64,000 bases of DNA, from assembly GCF_003573695.1 (NCBI RefSeq), contig NC_039362.1:17690063-17754062 (forward strand), in the 5' to 3' direction. The stretch is from Papaver somniferum (taxonomy: Eukaryota > Streptophyta > Magnoliopsida > Ranunculales > Papaveraceae). Positions 34,996 to 46,088 of the stretch are shown here, one piece after another (positions within the stretch are counted from its first letter, which is position 1; each line of letters opens with the position of its first letter). The position numbers and the translations under genes were made by a program. The notes under the pieces were generated by a model. It made no database searches and had not been told where the DNA came from. It saw nothing but the letters and a program-made list of their open reading frames with translations.

Positions 34996-36266
34996 TGTTA
35001 TAGCATAGCTCGGTCGACCTCGCATGCGTTTCTATATCAAGCATGTTTGTCAATGTTAGTGACCAAAACTATGAGTCTTGATTTCTAGTCTATTATAGCT
35101 AAGTCTCGGACTAGGATAGAAAAGTATAGTTGAGCTCAAGGACTTCATGGCGATTCATCATACAACGACGAAGATTTACTCAAGGAACCATGGAACTTCA
35201 TCAACAAAAAGGTATGTGGAGACTTGAACTTATCTGTCACTCAAAAGTCTATCTATTATATCTCCTACTTCTTATGAGACAAAGAGTCGTATGCTATATA
35301 GACTGGATCATACACATTTGACATTTCGAGCTGAGTATTCACTACTTATCTTTTTCTCGAAATCGTGTGTTGGTAAAGCGTTTCGCTTTGATAAAGTTTA
35401 TCGTCACCTAGTGACGAAAGTCATGAAAAGTTTCAATTACTTTGAGAATTGCTCTGACGTGAAATGGTATTTGAATAACGGCTATATAACGTCCTATGAG
35501 AATATCTCAATGATTGGAATGAGAGTTTAGTTCACATAACCATGTATTCCTTAATCCGAAGTTTTCGAACTTTGTTGATTGAGAGAAACCGGAGGAATTG
35601 GCTTTTCCAAGTCCGCGAACCCAGTCCGCGAACTCAGTCCACGAACTGACGGAATTTCTCTTGCCGAGAATTTCTGCTGGGATTTTCCAAAAACTCGTTT
35701 GCGTGTTTAGTCCGCGAACCTAGTCGGCGAACTGGCGGAAATCTCTTTTCCGAGATTTTCTGCTGAGTTACGAAAACTCTTCTGATTGCCTTAAGTCCGC
35801 GAAAGCTTAAGTGGTTATGATCTAAAGATGTGCTCTGAATATGAAACTTAAATTACTAAGGAATGCTTTATGCAAACCGTGGCTATAAAGTTCATGAGCC
35901 GATTCATCGAATCGAATCATCTTTGTTTCAATTGTGTCTTGTGTTGTTACATAAGATCTCATAGCAATTGAACAACTCTCTAACTAGTTCATTTTAGTCG
36001 ATTCAACTAGTTATGGTGAAGAAGAACTAGGTTAATATAAATTTCTCATATGTTTAACCTTTTGGGTTACTATGTTGAACCAACACACACGTACACGTTT
36101 TTGGGCATGGTTTTCACAAACCCAGTAAACGTCTACCCAAGTGTGTGTGACAAGCTAAGTTTTCGATCTAACGGTTGAGAAATATTAGCTTGACTCTAAA
36201 TTAGGTTTTCATCTAACGGTGACTATGGATTGATTTGTAACTAAGGAAAAACCCTGATTTGAAGGC

Positions 36267-36274
36267 TATATAAA
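36267..36274 (+). promoter_or_regulatory. TATA box of solo LTR L5
   Basis: TATATAAA about 460 bp downstream of the palindromic motif zone. The zone is therefore upstream of the presumed transcription start, in U3. Confidence 0.6.
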
Positions 36275-36616
36275 GGAGACATCTAGCATTGTACAAAACT
36301 AATCCCCACACGTCTGTGTGATACTAGTGCGCTTGCTAGAGTCGGTTCTCCTTTAACCTTTGGTTTTCTTCTCTAAAACCAGGTTAACGACTTAAAGACT
36401 TCATTAGGATTGTGAAGCCAGACCGATACTACTTTTATTGTAGTTGTGTGATCTGATCTTGCATCTTCTATCGTACGAGTACAATCTATTGATTGGTTTG
36501 AGATCGTGAGAGTTCTCCGATAGGAATGATAAAGAAGTCACAAAAATCTCCGTCTCACTGTTTGTGATTCCTCGAGAAACCGCTTGTGTAGTCAAGAAGG
36601 ATTGTTGAGAGGTGAT

Positions 36617-38166
36617 TGATTAATGATTTTTCGTGGGTTGTAGTAATGAGGTTCAAACTCTTGGACTTGTGAAGATTAAATTTAAAGATTTAATAAAATT
36701 ATATACAAAATTATTAACTATGGGTGCGAGAGGTAACCAAGACACTAGATTCCACTATTATGCAAAATTGAATGATAAATATTTCATAACTCTATTCAAT
36801 TCTTAAGTCCTCTTTTATCTTTAATTCACTATCAATCATACAGATTCTCAAACATTATTTGTAAACCTTAAGCATAGATTATCAAGAGATTAAACCAAGC
36901 ATAGCCTATCAAACTGAATAACAAATAATTAAGACAATCATTCAAATAATTTAAAACTCTGCAAAAGCAGCGATTAGGTGAATTATATAATTAAATGAAA
37001 TAGTTACCGATTTATGTTGCGTGAATAGCTTCCTCTATTGCCTTGGTTACGAGGGAATTAGCCGCTCATCATGTTGGAAAACCTCTCAAAATATTTCATT
37101 GATGCTGAAAAATGGTTTACAAATGATGAGAATATGAGAAATACAATAAAACCGGGTTTGTAACAATTATATTTGTTACAAACCATAGAACTACGACCCT
37201 CAGTGACAAAATAAGACTGCTGCAGCTGTGTCGCAAACGATGTAGCAAATATGTCTGCCTGATGTACGACCCACAGGTGTGAGTCGTTATCACTGTAGAA
37301 AGACGACTTCTGGTGCAGGTCCTTTCTTCGTGTTCTTCATGTTCTTCAGCAGCAGCGGCAGCAGAAACCGAGTTTTGGAAAACTCGAATTTCTTCTTCTC
37401 TGGCTCTCCTCATCCCCCCAGGCTCTCGACACCCTTTCTCTGACCTCTAAGGACTCTATTTAAACCCGAAGCATGCATCGAATCTCCTCCATAACTCCAT
37501 AAATCCTCGGCAGTGAAAGAAAATATTTTCGGATATTTTCTTTCCTGTTTTAACTTTTCACGCGTTTTCTCTGGTCCAACACACTCCAATTCGATTACAC
37601 ATGCTCCAACAGGTTGCTCGATGCATGAAACACGAGCAGAACACACACAAAATCTTCCAGAAGTCGTAGAGAAACTCTTCTGCATGTGTTTTACCTGTTT
37701 TGAGCCCGTGAATTGGATAGACAATTCTAGCCAAATTTGAGCTAAGAGAACACTCACAACAGCTTTTCCATGTTAAATCACAACTTCTCACCAATTTTCA
37801 GCGATTGAATCGCACTAGAACACCTTCATTTTGCTGATTGAAAATCTGTCAGGAGTGAAAATGGTTTTCCCGCCAAAACACGAATTTGAATGTGAAGATG
37901 ATATGCCCCCTATCCTGAACTGGGGTGCGAATAGCAGATGCTTTGGGGGAGACCTGGGGGTGCCCTTTAGTAATTAGGTTACCCCTTATCCAAAAGCGAG
38001 AGTCCGAATAACACTTGTCCTCCGGGTGCCAAAATCAACTTTTCGAGCCGAATTTTCCAAAAATGTTTATTTCCTAAAAATACATAAAAGCACAATATTA
38101 GTACAAAAATAGAGTTCCAACAATACAGACATTGAGGAAAAATTAGACACAAAAATGTGTCTATCA
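36617..38166 (-). repeat. 3' LTR of element D (1550 bp)
   Basis: Plus-strand ends are TGATTAATGATTTTTCG and GTGTCTATCA. It is almost identical to the 5' LTR. Open frames at 37117-37757 lie in LTR sequence, are present in both LTRs and have no family signature. Confidence 0.93.
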
Positions 38167-38201
38167 AATACCCCCAAACTTATTATTTGCTAGTCCTCGA
38201 G
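38167..38201 (-). other. Polypurine tract of element D with upstream GAGGAC box
   Basis: Minus strand: TCGAGGACTAGCAAATAATA, then AGTTTGGGGGTATT, directly before the 3' LTR. The G-run is the plus-strand primer. The GAGGAC box at this spacing recurs inside the element (39337-39370) and twice in element E. Confidence 0.8.
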
Positions 38202-39523
38202 CAAATCTAATCTAGAAAGTAAAATGACTACACTTAGCACGTGCAGCAAGCCGTTAAACCACTAGGTGGCCCTAGTGGCGGAGTGTTGTCTCCGGAGGGT
38301 TTACCAGAGGTGTACCCACAAAACCTTTACTCCAGACCCTAGCTATCTAAAATGAACCTTGGAAGGCACTAAAGAATCTCCTTGGTTGGCTTACAATCAC
38401 TGACTACAGGAGGAAGTACCCTGATGCGAAATTCCAATTGTTGTACACGAGTTTACACTCAAGCATACTAAAATTCATATAAAGTGACAGAGCTCTACTC
38501 AGATAGTTGCACTATGGACATCATATTCGGAGTCAAACTAATCATATGGATAGAAAAAGGAGATGGAAATAGAAAAATGTAGATGGTTTTGATGTTAACC
38601 AAATGATCGACGTTTCACATATCTGTTTGAAGGCCACTGCCAGAATGAACCTATCCTAATGGACTGAGATACCGGTCTGACTAATATCAACACAACTGGC
38701 ATATACAAGGGAACCAGTGGTCAATAACTTAAATCTAGATCAATAAACTGGAAAATACAAGGGAACCAGCAATTGACTAAACAGAACAATAACCATTTTT
38801 TTTTAACTTAACGGCATGAATAGATCTTTTTGATCCAAGCGCATGCTTCTTGTCAGCAGATTACACGATAGTTCCCACGGGTCCTGCATTCCACGCTTGC
38901 TTAGGCGACGGAAACAGGGAGAACACACGCATATTGCTATCCAAGTGTTAATACTTATTCCGATTGGTCTAACTGGTCCGGTCTTTTTTTTTTTAGTAAC
39001 TCAGTCACTCTAATTCACCCTAGCAGTGGTAACAACTTGAATCGTGTGCCCCACCTAATCACTTAGAGAAACATAGTTTAAAATGAAAAAATAAAATGAA
39101 AAAAGAAATGAAAAAGACTCAACGAGATATGGTGCAACTATCATGTTATTTCTAACACCTGAGATCTATGCTTTTATGAATAGACTCTATCGATGTTTCC
39201 ATCTAATCAGATTGGTTCCTCAACTCCTACAACCAAGATGCTTCCATCCACTTAGATTAGTTAGTGCCATCCTGAATACGCATAAATTTCTAGGCTCTGG
39301 AGTTTATTAATTATGCAACTAAAAAGTGTCTCCCATACCCCCAAACTTAAGCCTAACATTGTCCTCAATGTTCTAAAGATAAAATAAAAAACATGAACAA
39401 GGAGAAACTGTTACCAATGAAGCAAAAGAGATAAGGAAAGATATTACCGTGTCGCATGAATATTGGGTTACCTCCCAAGAAGTGCTAAGTTTAAAGTCTT
39501 CAGCCAGACTAAGCAAGTATTAG
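38202..39523 (-). other. Non-coding 3' part of element D
   Basis: No open frame worth calling. It contains short blocks with Athila-like character, including the internal polypurine copy. Its role is unknown; in Athila-type elements the same interval sometimes held an env-like gene. Confidence 0.6.
39337..39370 (-). other. Internal polypurine-like module in element D
   Basis: Minus strand: CATTGAGGACAATG, a short spacer, then AAGTTTGGGGGT. It is a second copy of the module before the 3' LTR; element E has the same at 54857-54891. Confidence 0.65.
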
Positions 39524-41239
39524 TCACCACGTAGAATCATATAGTAGTAGCCGGAATAACTGTGGGTCATCTAGATCAAAAAGTGTTACCCACAAGAAGA
39601 GGAAACTACAACAGACCAAAAAGATGCCGAACATACCCTTGTTTAAGACAACTACATCTAGTTGTGGCTCAGGTTCAGGTTCTATAACTAGGTCTAGATA
39701 ACAGGTTTTCATCGGTTGGATTTCCTCAAAGCTAAGATCCGGTTCAGGTATTAGAGTCTGGAAAAATCAACTAAGAACTTATAAGCACATAACAACAACC
39801 TGAATAACTGGGGATCCTCTAAGTCAGTCAGATTTGACTCACACAGCTGACCACAATGAAAGAGGTGGTCTTCCTTAAGAAAATGTGTCGACCCTAATAT
39901 CCTAAAGTGATTAGGTTTAGTCTCAAAACTTAATAACCGACACATATTAAAATCAAAAGTTCCCACAATTGGTTGAAAAGTTTTTGGTGGGAAAACAAAG
40001 TCAATCTTGGTATCATAGCCTGGGTTAACCACATCAACCAGAGGATGGGTTTCTAACAACTGAGCTTCTTTCTAGACATCATTAGGTTCGGGAAAACGTG
40101 TATGAAGATAATCTTGTAAGATGGTCGAGGCACAAATGTCAAGTCCTATAGGAGGGTACTTTCTAAGAGTTAAAGCACACAGAGAATGATAATCACCCCA
40201 AAACTTAGAGTTTTCTGTGTCTCTATAAAGACTAGTCACAACTTCCCTAATTTCTAGGTCATCAGACTCCTGGAAATGGTCAATAGATTCTTTTAAGTTG
40301 GGTTCATCCTCACTCATTTCTACGAGTTTATCATCTTCTAAGACTAGTGTTTCTAAATCGCAAGATTCTAAAACAGTATTCTCAGGGTAGACTTTTTCCT
40401 CTAAACCATCATCACAATCATATAAAGGATTATCAGAGAAAGTTTCATATAAAGGCTCATTAACTAAGGTGTTAATCAAAGTTACTTCCTCCGATCCATT
40501 AATAAGTTCATCAAATAATGGATTGTCCAATACTTTGTAGGCTAAAGGATCATGAACTACATCGTCTAAAATGGTGGTATCTCTAGTCATATCCACATCC
40601 TTTTGAATAGGTGAATAATCATTAAAATTATTGGGATCTGAACCAGAAATAATATTATCATTATGAAGCTCAAATGGAGTAACTAGTTCCGGATCACTAT
40701 GCCTACAAATGTATGATTCTTCATCAATATTATCTTCATCATAATCATCACGAACCTCATCTAAAGTAGTGTCTTTTATTCTAACCGCGTCCTCTAGATT
40801 GGGCAAATATTCACTATTGATATCAAGGGTAGAATTGGAAAAAATATTTTGGAAATTTAGATTATTTCGAGAAGCATTAGCTAACTATTCATTTTCTGCC
40901 TCTAAACGTGCTTGAACTAACTGCACGTTCATACTCCCTTCGAACTTGTTGGTAGGTTTCTTCTAGAGATTGAACAGGTTTAGAAATGTCATAATCAGGA
41001 CTAGTTTTTAAGTAATTTTCCAAAAATGCATGACTAGTACTATAATATTCCTGATTTTCTTGCTCGTAAGACCAATTCGTGTGTGGACAGTAATTGGGCT
41101 CACCATGGTATGAACCATAACCTTGAAAAGGTTGGCGTTCCCAACTATTATTCCCACCATGGTCATAAAACTGATGATGTCCATATTCAAATTCAGGTCG
41201 ATACTCATTGTATTGGCTTCTATCATACCAGTTCGACAT
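39524..41239 (-). pseudogene. Conserved acidic ORF with C-terminal membrane segment, element D (broken)
   Basis: Start at 41239 (MSNWYDRSQYNEY), matched by element F 62587. Order: Tyr/His-rich N-terminus (HQFYDHGGNNSWERQ, YCPHTNWSYEQEN); a long Asp/Glu-rich middle (DDYDEDNIDEESYICRHSD, VEMSEDEPNLKESIDHFQES); a conserved hydrophobic part (HPLVDVVNPG, IDFVFPPKTFQPIVGTF, LLSFETKPNHFRILGS); DLEDPQLFRLLL; an EPEPEPQ patch; a hydrophobic span MFGIFLVCCSFLFLWVTLF; and a second DLDDPQLFRLLL. Lesions: a frameshift near 40890, a nearby stop, TAG at 40074-40072 (F has Gln) and a frameshift near 39760. Total about 550 residues. No protein family is recognised; it could be a highly diverged Gag or a membrane protein. 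Confidence 0.7.
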
Positions 41240-42292
41240 TATTAATTGCAAGGGAATTCTACACAACCAAAAACAAGGCCGACTCGACTCCACCAAAACA
41301 AACCTAAATATTTCTAGCAAACAAAAAGCATGATGGCTTCACTTATATTGTTTCTAGACTTGCTTCTATCTCTCGAAGGGGAATTCGTTACAATTTAAGC
41401 AAACCCCTCTGGAATCAATCCGAGTCAACGTAAGTTGAATTGAGGCGAGGGAATCTCAGTGGAGCTTTGATACCCAAGGCCTCAGCGCTATCACAAGGCG
41501 GCGCAGTCACGCATTCAACTCACAGAAACCATCATGAACTTCGAGGTGTGCTTAAGAAAGTAACCAATATCCTTCGAAAATTTTTCCTGATAAGCGCGAT
41601 ACCCTATCGGTCTCGTTCTAGTCAAGTTTTAAGCTTGGGTTCGCGTTAGGTTTCGTTTTCCTAAGGCGGGCAAGAAGGGAGCGGTGATGAAATCCGAACC
41701 CTTATCTTGTATTGTCCAGGCCTTGCCCTTTACTAGGAATTTAAAAACAGTCCAAATTCGTCCTCAATCAATGAATCACCTTAAGGAATACAGTAAACCC
41801 GCTGACAGGAGATTCGCGAATGTCTCGATGGACTTACCTCCCGTACCAGACGGGGGATGAACCGTTGAAGTCGACTCGGGCCATGACTCCTATGTCATGT
41901 ACGAACCCGAGGGGCCGAGACGATATAGTAATCGTCGTCCTTCCCTGCATACAGTTTATATAATTTTTTTTTTACTTTTTTTTAATAATACCCTTCCGTA
42001 GGGTTAAAAAAAGAATAAAGTCCAATTGTCCAGAATAAAGTCCAAATAAAAAGTCCAAAAATTATGAAAAATAAAGCCTATTTACAAATCCTAAAAAACA
42101 ATTATGTCTTTTTTTTTCTTCTCTTTTAGCTTTTAGCTTTAAGCTTTTTGTTCCCAAGTCCTTAGTATTGCACTTCGAACCTGTAAATCAAAGACACAAA
42201 AAGAAACGTAAAAAGGAACAAATAATAGTAAAAAAAATAATAAAAACCTAAAAATTCTACCTAAGCACAAATCCGCGTCGGCGGTGCCAAAA
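41240..42292 (-). other. Conserved 5' leader of element D
   Basis: It aligns over most of its length with the leader of element F (61507-62586) although the two elements lie in opposite orientation and are clearly diverged. GC-rich islands include a small hairpin ACCCT-ACGGA-AGGGT (minus, about 41990-42004), GGCCCCTCGGGTTCG and a block around CCCCCGTCTGG. It has no long open frame on the coding strand. A structured packaging, dimerisation or translation leader is my inference. Confidence 0.7.
42272..42289 (-). other. Primer-binding-site-like sequence of element D
   Basis: TGGCACCGCCGACGCGGA on the minus strand, three bases after the 5' LTR. It is related to the E site (TGGCGCCGCTGCCGGGGA) but diverged. 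Confidence 0.55.
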
Positions 42293-44614
42293 TGATTAAT
42301 GATTTTTCGTGGGTTGTAGTAATTAGGTTCAAACTCTCGGACTTGTGAAGATTAAATTTAAAGATTTAATAAAATTATATACAAAATTATTAACAATGGG
42401 TGCGAGAGGTAACCAAGACACTAGATTCCACTATTATGCAAAATTGAATGATAAATATTTCATAACTATATTCAATTCTTAAGTCCTCTTTTATCTTTAA
42501 TTCACTATCAATCATACAGATTATCAAACATTATTTGTAAACCTTAAGCATAGATTATCAAGAGATTAAACCAAGCATAACCTATCAAACTGAATAACAA
42601 ATAATTAAGACAAACATTCAAATAATTTAAAACTCTGCAAAAGCAGCGATTAGGTGAATTATATAATTAAATGAAATAGTTACCGATTTATGTTGCGTGA
42701 ATAGCTTCCTCCATTGCCTTGGTTACGAGGGAATTAGCCGCTCATCATGTTGGAAAACCTCTCAAAATATTTCATTGATGCTCAAAAATGGTTTACAAAT
42801 GATGAGAATATGAGAAATACAATAAAATCGGGTTTGTAACAATTATATTTGTTACAAACCAGAGAACTACGACCCTCAATGACAAAATAAGACTGCTGCA
42901 GCTGTGTCGCAAACGTTGTATCAAATAAGTCTGCCTGATGTACGACCCACAGGTGTGAGTCGTTATCACTGTAGAAAAACGACTGCTGGTGCAGGTCTGT
43001 TCTTCGTGTTCTTCATGTTCTTCAGCAGCAGCAGCAGCAGAAACCGAGTTTGGGAAAACTCGAATTTCTTCTTCTCTGGATCTTCTCATCCCCCCAGACT
43101 CTCGACACCCTTTCTCTGACCTCCAAGGACTCTATTTAAACCCGAAGCATGCATCAAATCTCCTCCATAACTCCACAAATTCTCGGTAGTGAAAGAAAAT
43201 ATTTTCGGATATTTTCTTTCCTGTTTTAGCTTTTGACGCGTTTTCTCTGGTCCAGCACTATGGGTGTAAATTTTGCCCGGTAGCCCGAGGCCCAGTACCG
43301 TCCGCCCTGTCCCATGACAGCCCATGGGTGACCGTGTCCCTTTACGGGCTGGCCCGACCTAGCCCATTCAAATAAGAGGGCGGGCACAGGCCACAATTCA
43401 AATTTTCTTGCCCGGCCCAATACCCTCCCTATTATCCCGTCAATGCTACCCGCCATGTTAGCCCACTAGTATTATCCATTTACCTAGCCTAATTGACTGT
43501 TCTCATTTGTTTTATCCTAGAATATACTTGGTACATATACTAAATACAGCCAACCCTCATAGTTTTCATATGTATTTCTTAACTTGTATTCCATTGGAGT
43601 CTAATTTTGTTAACCATATACAGAAAATATTGAACAAAATCTAAGGCAGTTACCTTTTCTGATGATTCAATTCAGGAAAAATTATAGGAAGTTTGGTTTA
43701 TCTTATTCCCATCTCAATTATCGTATTTGATTATTAATTTTAAGTAAAACTTGTGTATTATTACTACTTTTTTTTTTATTTTGAACAATATATATGTATA
43801 ATATATATATTTGTTTGTAATATTCAAGGCCCTCTCGGCCCTACCCGCCCGATCCCAAATTACAAAACAGGCTTGGGTAGGCCATGGGTACTAACTGTAG
43901 ATAAATAACCCTGTCCGCCCGGCCTTTTTAATTTCATGGATAATAGATGTTCCGGCCCGCCCTATACCGTCCCATTTAATAAATAGGTCGGGCTGCCCGG
44001 CCCGGCCCAATTTACACCCCTATCCAGCACGCTCCAATTCGATTACACATGCTCCAACAGGTTGCTCGATGCATGAAACACGAGCAGAACACACACAAAA
44101 TCTTCCAGAAGTCGTAGAGAAACTCTTCTGCATGTGTTTTACCTGTTTTGAGCCCGTGAATTGGCTAGCCAATTCTAGACAAATTTGAGCTAAGAGAGCA
44201 CTCACAACAGCTTTTCCATATTAAATCACAACTTCTCACCAATTTTCAGCGATTGAATCGCACTAGAACACCTTCATTTTGCTGATTGAAAATCTGTCAG
44301 GAGTGAAAATGGTTTTCCCGCCAAAACACGAATTTGAATGTTGAAGATGATATGCCCCTATCCTGAACTGGGGTGCGAATAGCAGATGCCTTGGGGGTGA
44401 CCTGGGGGTTCCCCTTAGTAATTAGGTTACCCCTTATCCAAAAGCGAGAGTCCGAATAACACTTGTCCTCCGGGTGCCAAAATCAACTTTTCGAGCCGAA
44501 TTTTCCAAAAATGTTTATTTCCTAAAAATACATAAAAACACAATATTAGTACAAAAATAGAGTTCCAAAAATACGGACATTGAGGACAAGTTAGACACAA
44601 AAATGTGTCTATCA
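42293..44614 (-). repeat. 5' LTR of element D, split by a hAT-like element
   Basis: Starts TGATTAATG at 42293 and ends GTGTCTATCA at 44614. Removing 43251-44022 (one duplication copy plus the insertion) leaves 1550 bp, equal to the other LTR. Confidence 0.93.
43259..44022. mobile_element. hAT-like non-autonomous DNA transposon (764 bp)
   Basis: It is flanked by 8-bp duplications TCCAGCAC (43251-43258, 44023-44030), the size made by hAT transposases. Terminal inverted repeats: TATGGGTGTAAATT at the left and TAGGGGTGTAAATT (reverse complement) at the right. Subterminal regions are rich in GCCCGGCCC words on both sides and the middle is AT-rich. No transposase frame is present, so it needed an autonomous partner. 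Confidence 0.9.
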
Positions 44615-45409
44615 GTGATTGATTAATCTAGGCTGTTCTTCGGAATATAAGACCGGATTATCAATTGGTTCATGTTCACCTTGATTTTATATCTTAAGAC
44701 GGAACAAAAACCTAGGGTTTTTCTGTGGGAGACAGCTTTATCCTTTGATAGACTTTTCTGTGTGAGACAGATTTATTTATTATCAAGTCAGCGATTTTGG
44801 GTTTCACCAACTCTTAGTTGTGGGTGAGATCAGATAAGGGAATCAAGTGCACAGTATCCTGCTGGGATCAGAGGCGTAGGAGTACAACTATACCTTGAAT
44901 TGGTGAGAGACTGATTGGGGTTCAACTATAGTCCTTTCTGAAGTTAGCTTGGAGTAGGCTAGTGTCTGTAGCGGCTTAATACAGTGTGTATTCAATCTGG
45001 ACTAGGTCCCGGGGTTTTTCCGCATTTGCGGTTTCCTCGTTAACAAAACTTCTGGTGTATGTGTTATTTCTTTTCCGCATTATATTTTATATAATTGAAA
45101 TAATACAGGTTGTGTGTTAAGATCATCAATTGGAAATCCAACCTTTGGTTGTTGATTGATATTGATTGATCCTTGGATATTGGTCTTTTGTACCGTCCAA
45201 GTTATTCCTTGTGTTTTATTAAAGACTCGCTATTGTTTTAGCTTGAGTAAATCAAAACAAGTGAGAGATATTGACTCCTTGAGATACTTTAATCTAGATT
45301 GAGTCTGACTGTCTGGTTGATTCTCTAGAAAAGTATTTCGGAGTTTGTCCATACAGACTGCTAATCGAATTATTGGGTGGTGTTGTTAGACCCCCGCTTT
45401 TTCAAAGAC

Positions 45410-46088
45410 ACAATCGAAGCAAAAACGATTTGATTCACTCGAATCGGTTCATGAACAATATAGCCACGGTTTGCAATTTGCATTCCTTAGTTTATATAAG
45501 AATAAGTTCACAAACATCGTCTTTAGATATAACCTACTCAAGTTCGCGGACTTAAGTTCCTGGACGGAGTTCACAAACTCCAGCAGAATTTCTCGGGTCG
45601 AGAACTTCCGCCAGTTCGCGGACTTAGCTCACGCCACTATTCCGGTTCTCTTGATCAACAAAGTTCGCAAACTTCGGTTCAAGGAATAAGGACTTATACA
45701 TATATGTGTTTCCACAACAATGCTTATATCCTCCAATGGTTATATTATCTAAACTATCATTTCAATTCATTGAAACATTCTTAGAGTACGTTGATATTCT
45801 ATCCTTGTTATTCACAAACTATTTTTCGTCAAAGTAAGCAATTTTCAAAGTGATTGAAACTTGTCATGACTTTCGTCACTAGGTAAAGATGAACTTGGCT
45901 AAAGCGAACACTTACCAGCACATATTTCAAGAAATAGATAGGCGAGATAAACTCAGCTCGAAATAGCAAATGTGTATAATCTAAGTCTATATAGCAAAAC
46001 GACTTTTGTCTCAAGATAGGAGATAAATAGACTTTTGAGTGATAGATAAGTTCAAGTCTGCACATACCTTTTCGTCGATGAATATCCA
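45410..46088 (-). repeat. L4 part 2
   Basis: It continues L4 after the second AAGAC. It includes the motif zone 45540-45670 (AGTTCGCGGACTT repeated) and ends with ATCCA (46084-46088), the target copy of element E. Confidence 0.88.

Larger units (their letters stand above)
36617..44614 (-). mobile_element. Element D: complete non-autonomous Gypsy-like retrotransposon with a novel ORF
   Basis: LTRs at 36617-38166 and 42293-44614 are flanked by GTGAT (36612-36616, 44615-44619) inside L5. Net LTR length is 1550 bp each once the hAT insertion (764 bp plus its 8-bp duplication) is removed from the right copy, an exact match. Inside there is a PBS-like site, a conserved leader of about 1 kb, one broken ORF for an acidic protein with a C-terminal membrane segment, a non-coding 3' part and a polypurine tract. 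No protease, RT, RNase H or integrase is recognisable. Element F has the same organisation. LTR ends (TGAT...ATCA) and PPT module resemble Athila-type element E, a possible enzyme donor. Confidence 0.92.
34996..45404 (+). repeat. L5: solo Copia LTR (2406 bp net), split by element D
   Basis: It starts TGTTATAGCATAGC at 34996 and ends CCCCCGCTTTTTCA at 45404. It is flanked by AAGAC on both sides (34991-34995, 45405-45409), and the L4 sequence resumes exactly after the second copy. No internal Copia sequence is present, so this is a solo LTR formed by recombination between two LTRs. Element D occupies 36617-44614 within it. The motif zone is 35608-35805 and the TATA box is 36267-36274. Confidence 0.93.

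Noticed and set aside
37117..37757. Overlapping open frames (about 98 and 115 codons) on the minus strand
   Set aside because: They lie inside the 3' LTR of D, recur with changes in the 5' LTR and show no family signature; treated as chance frames.
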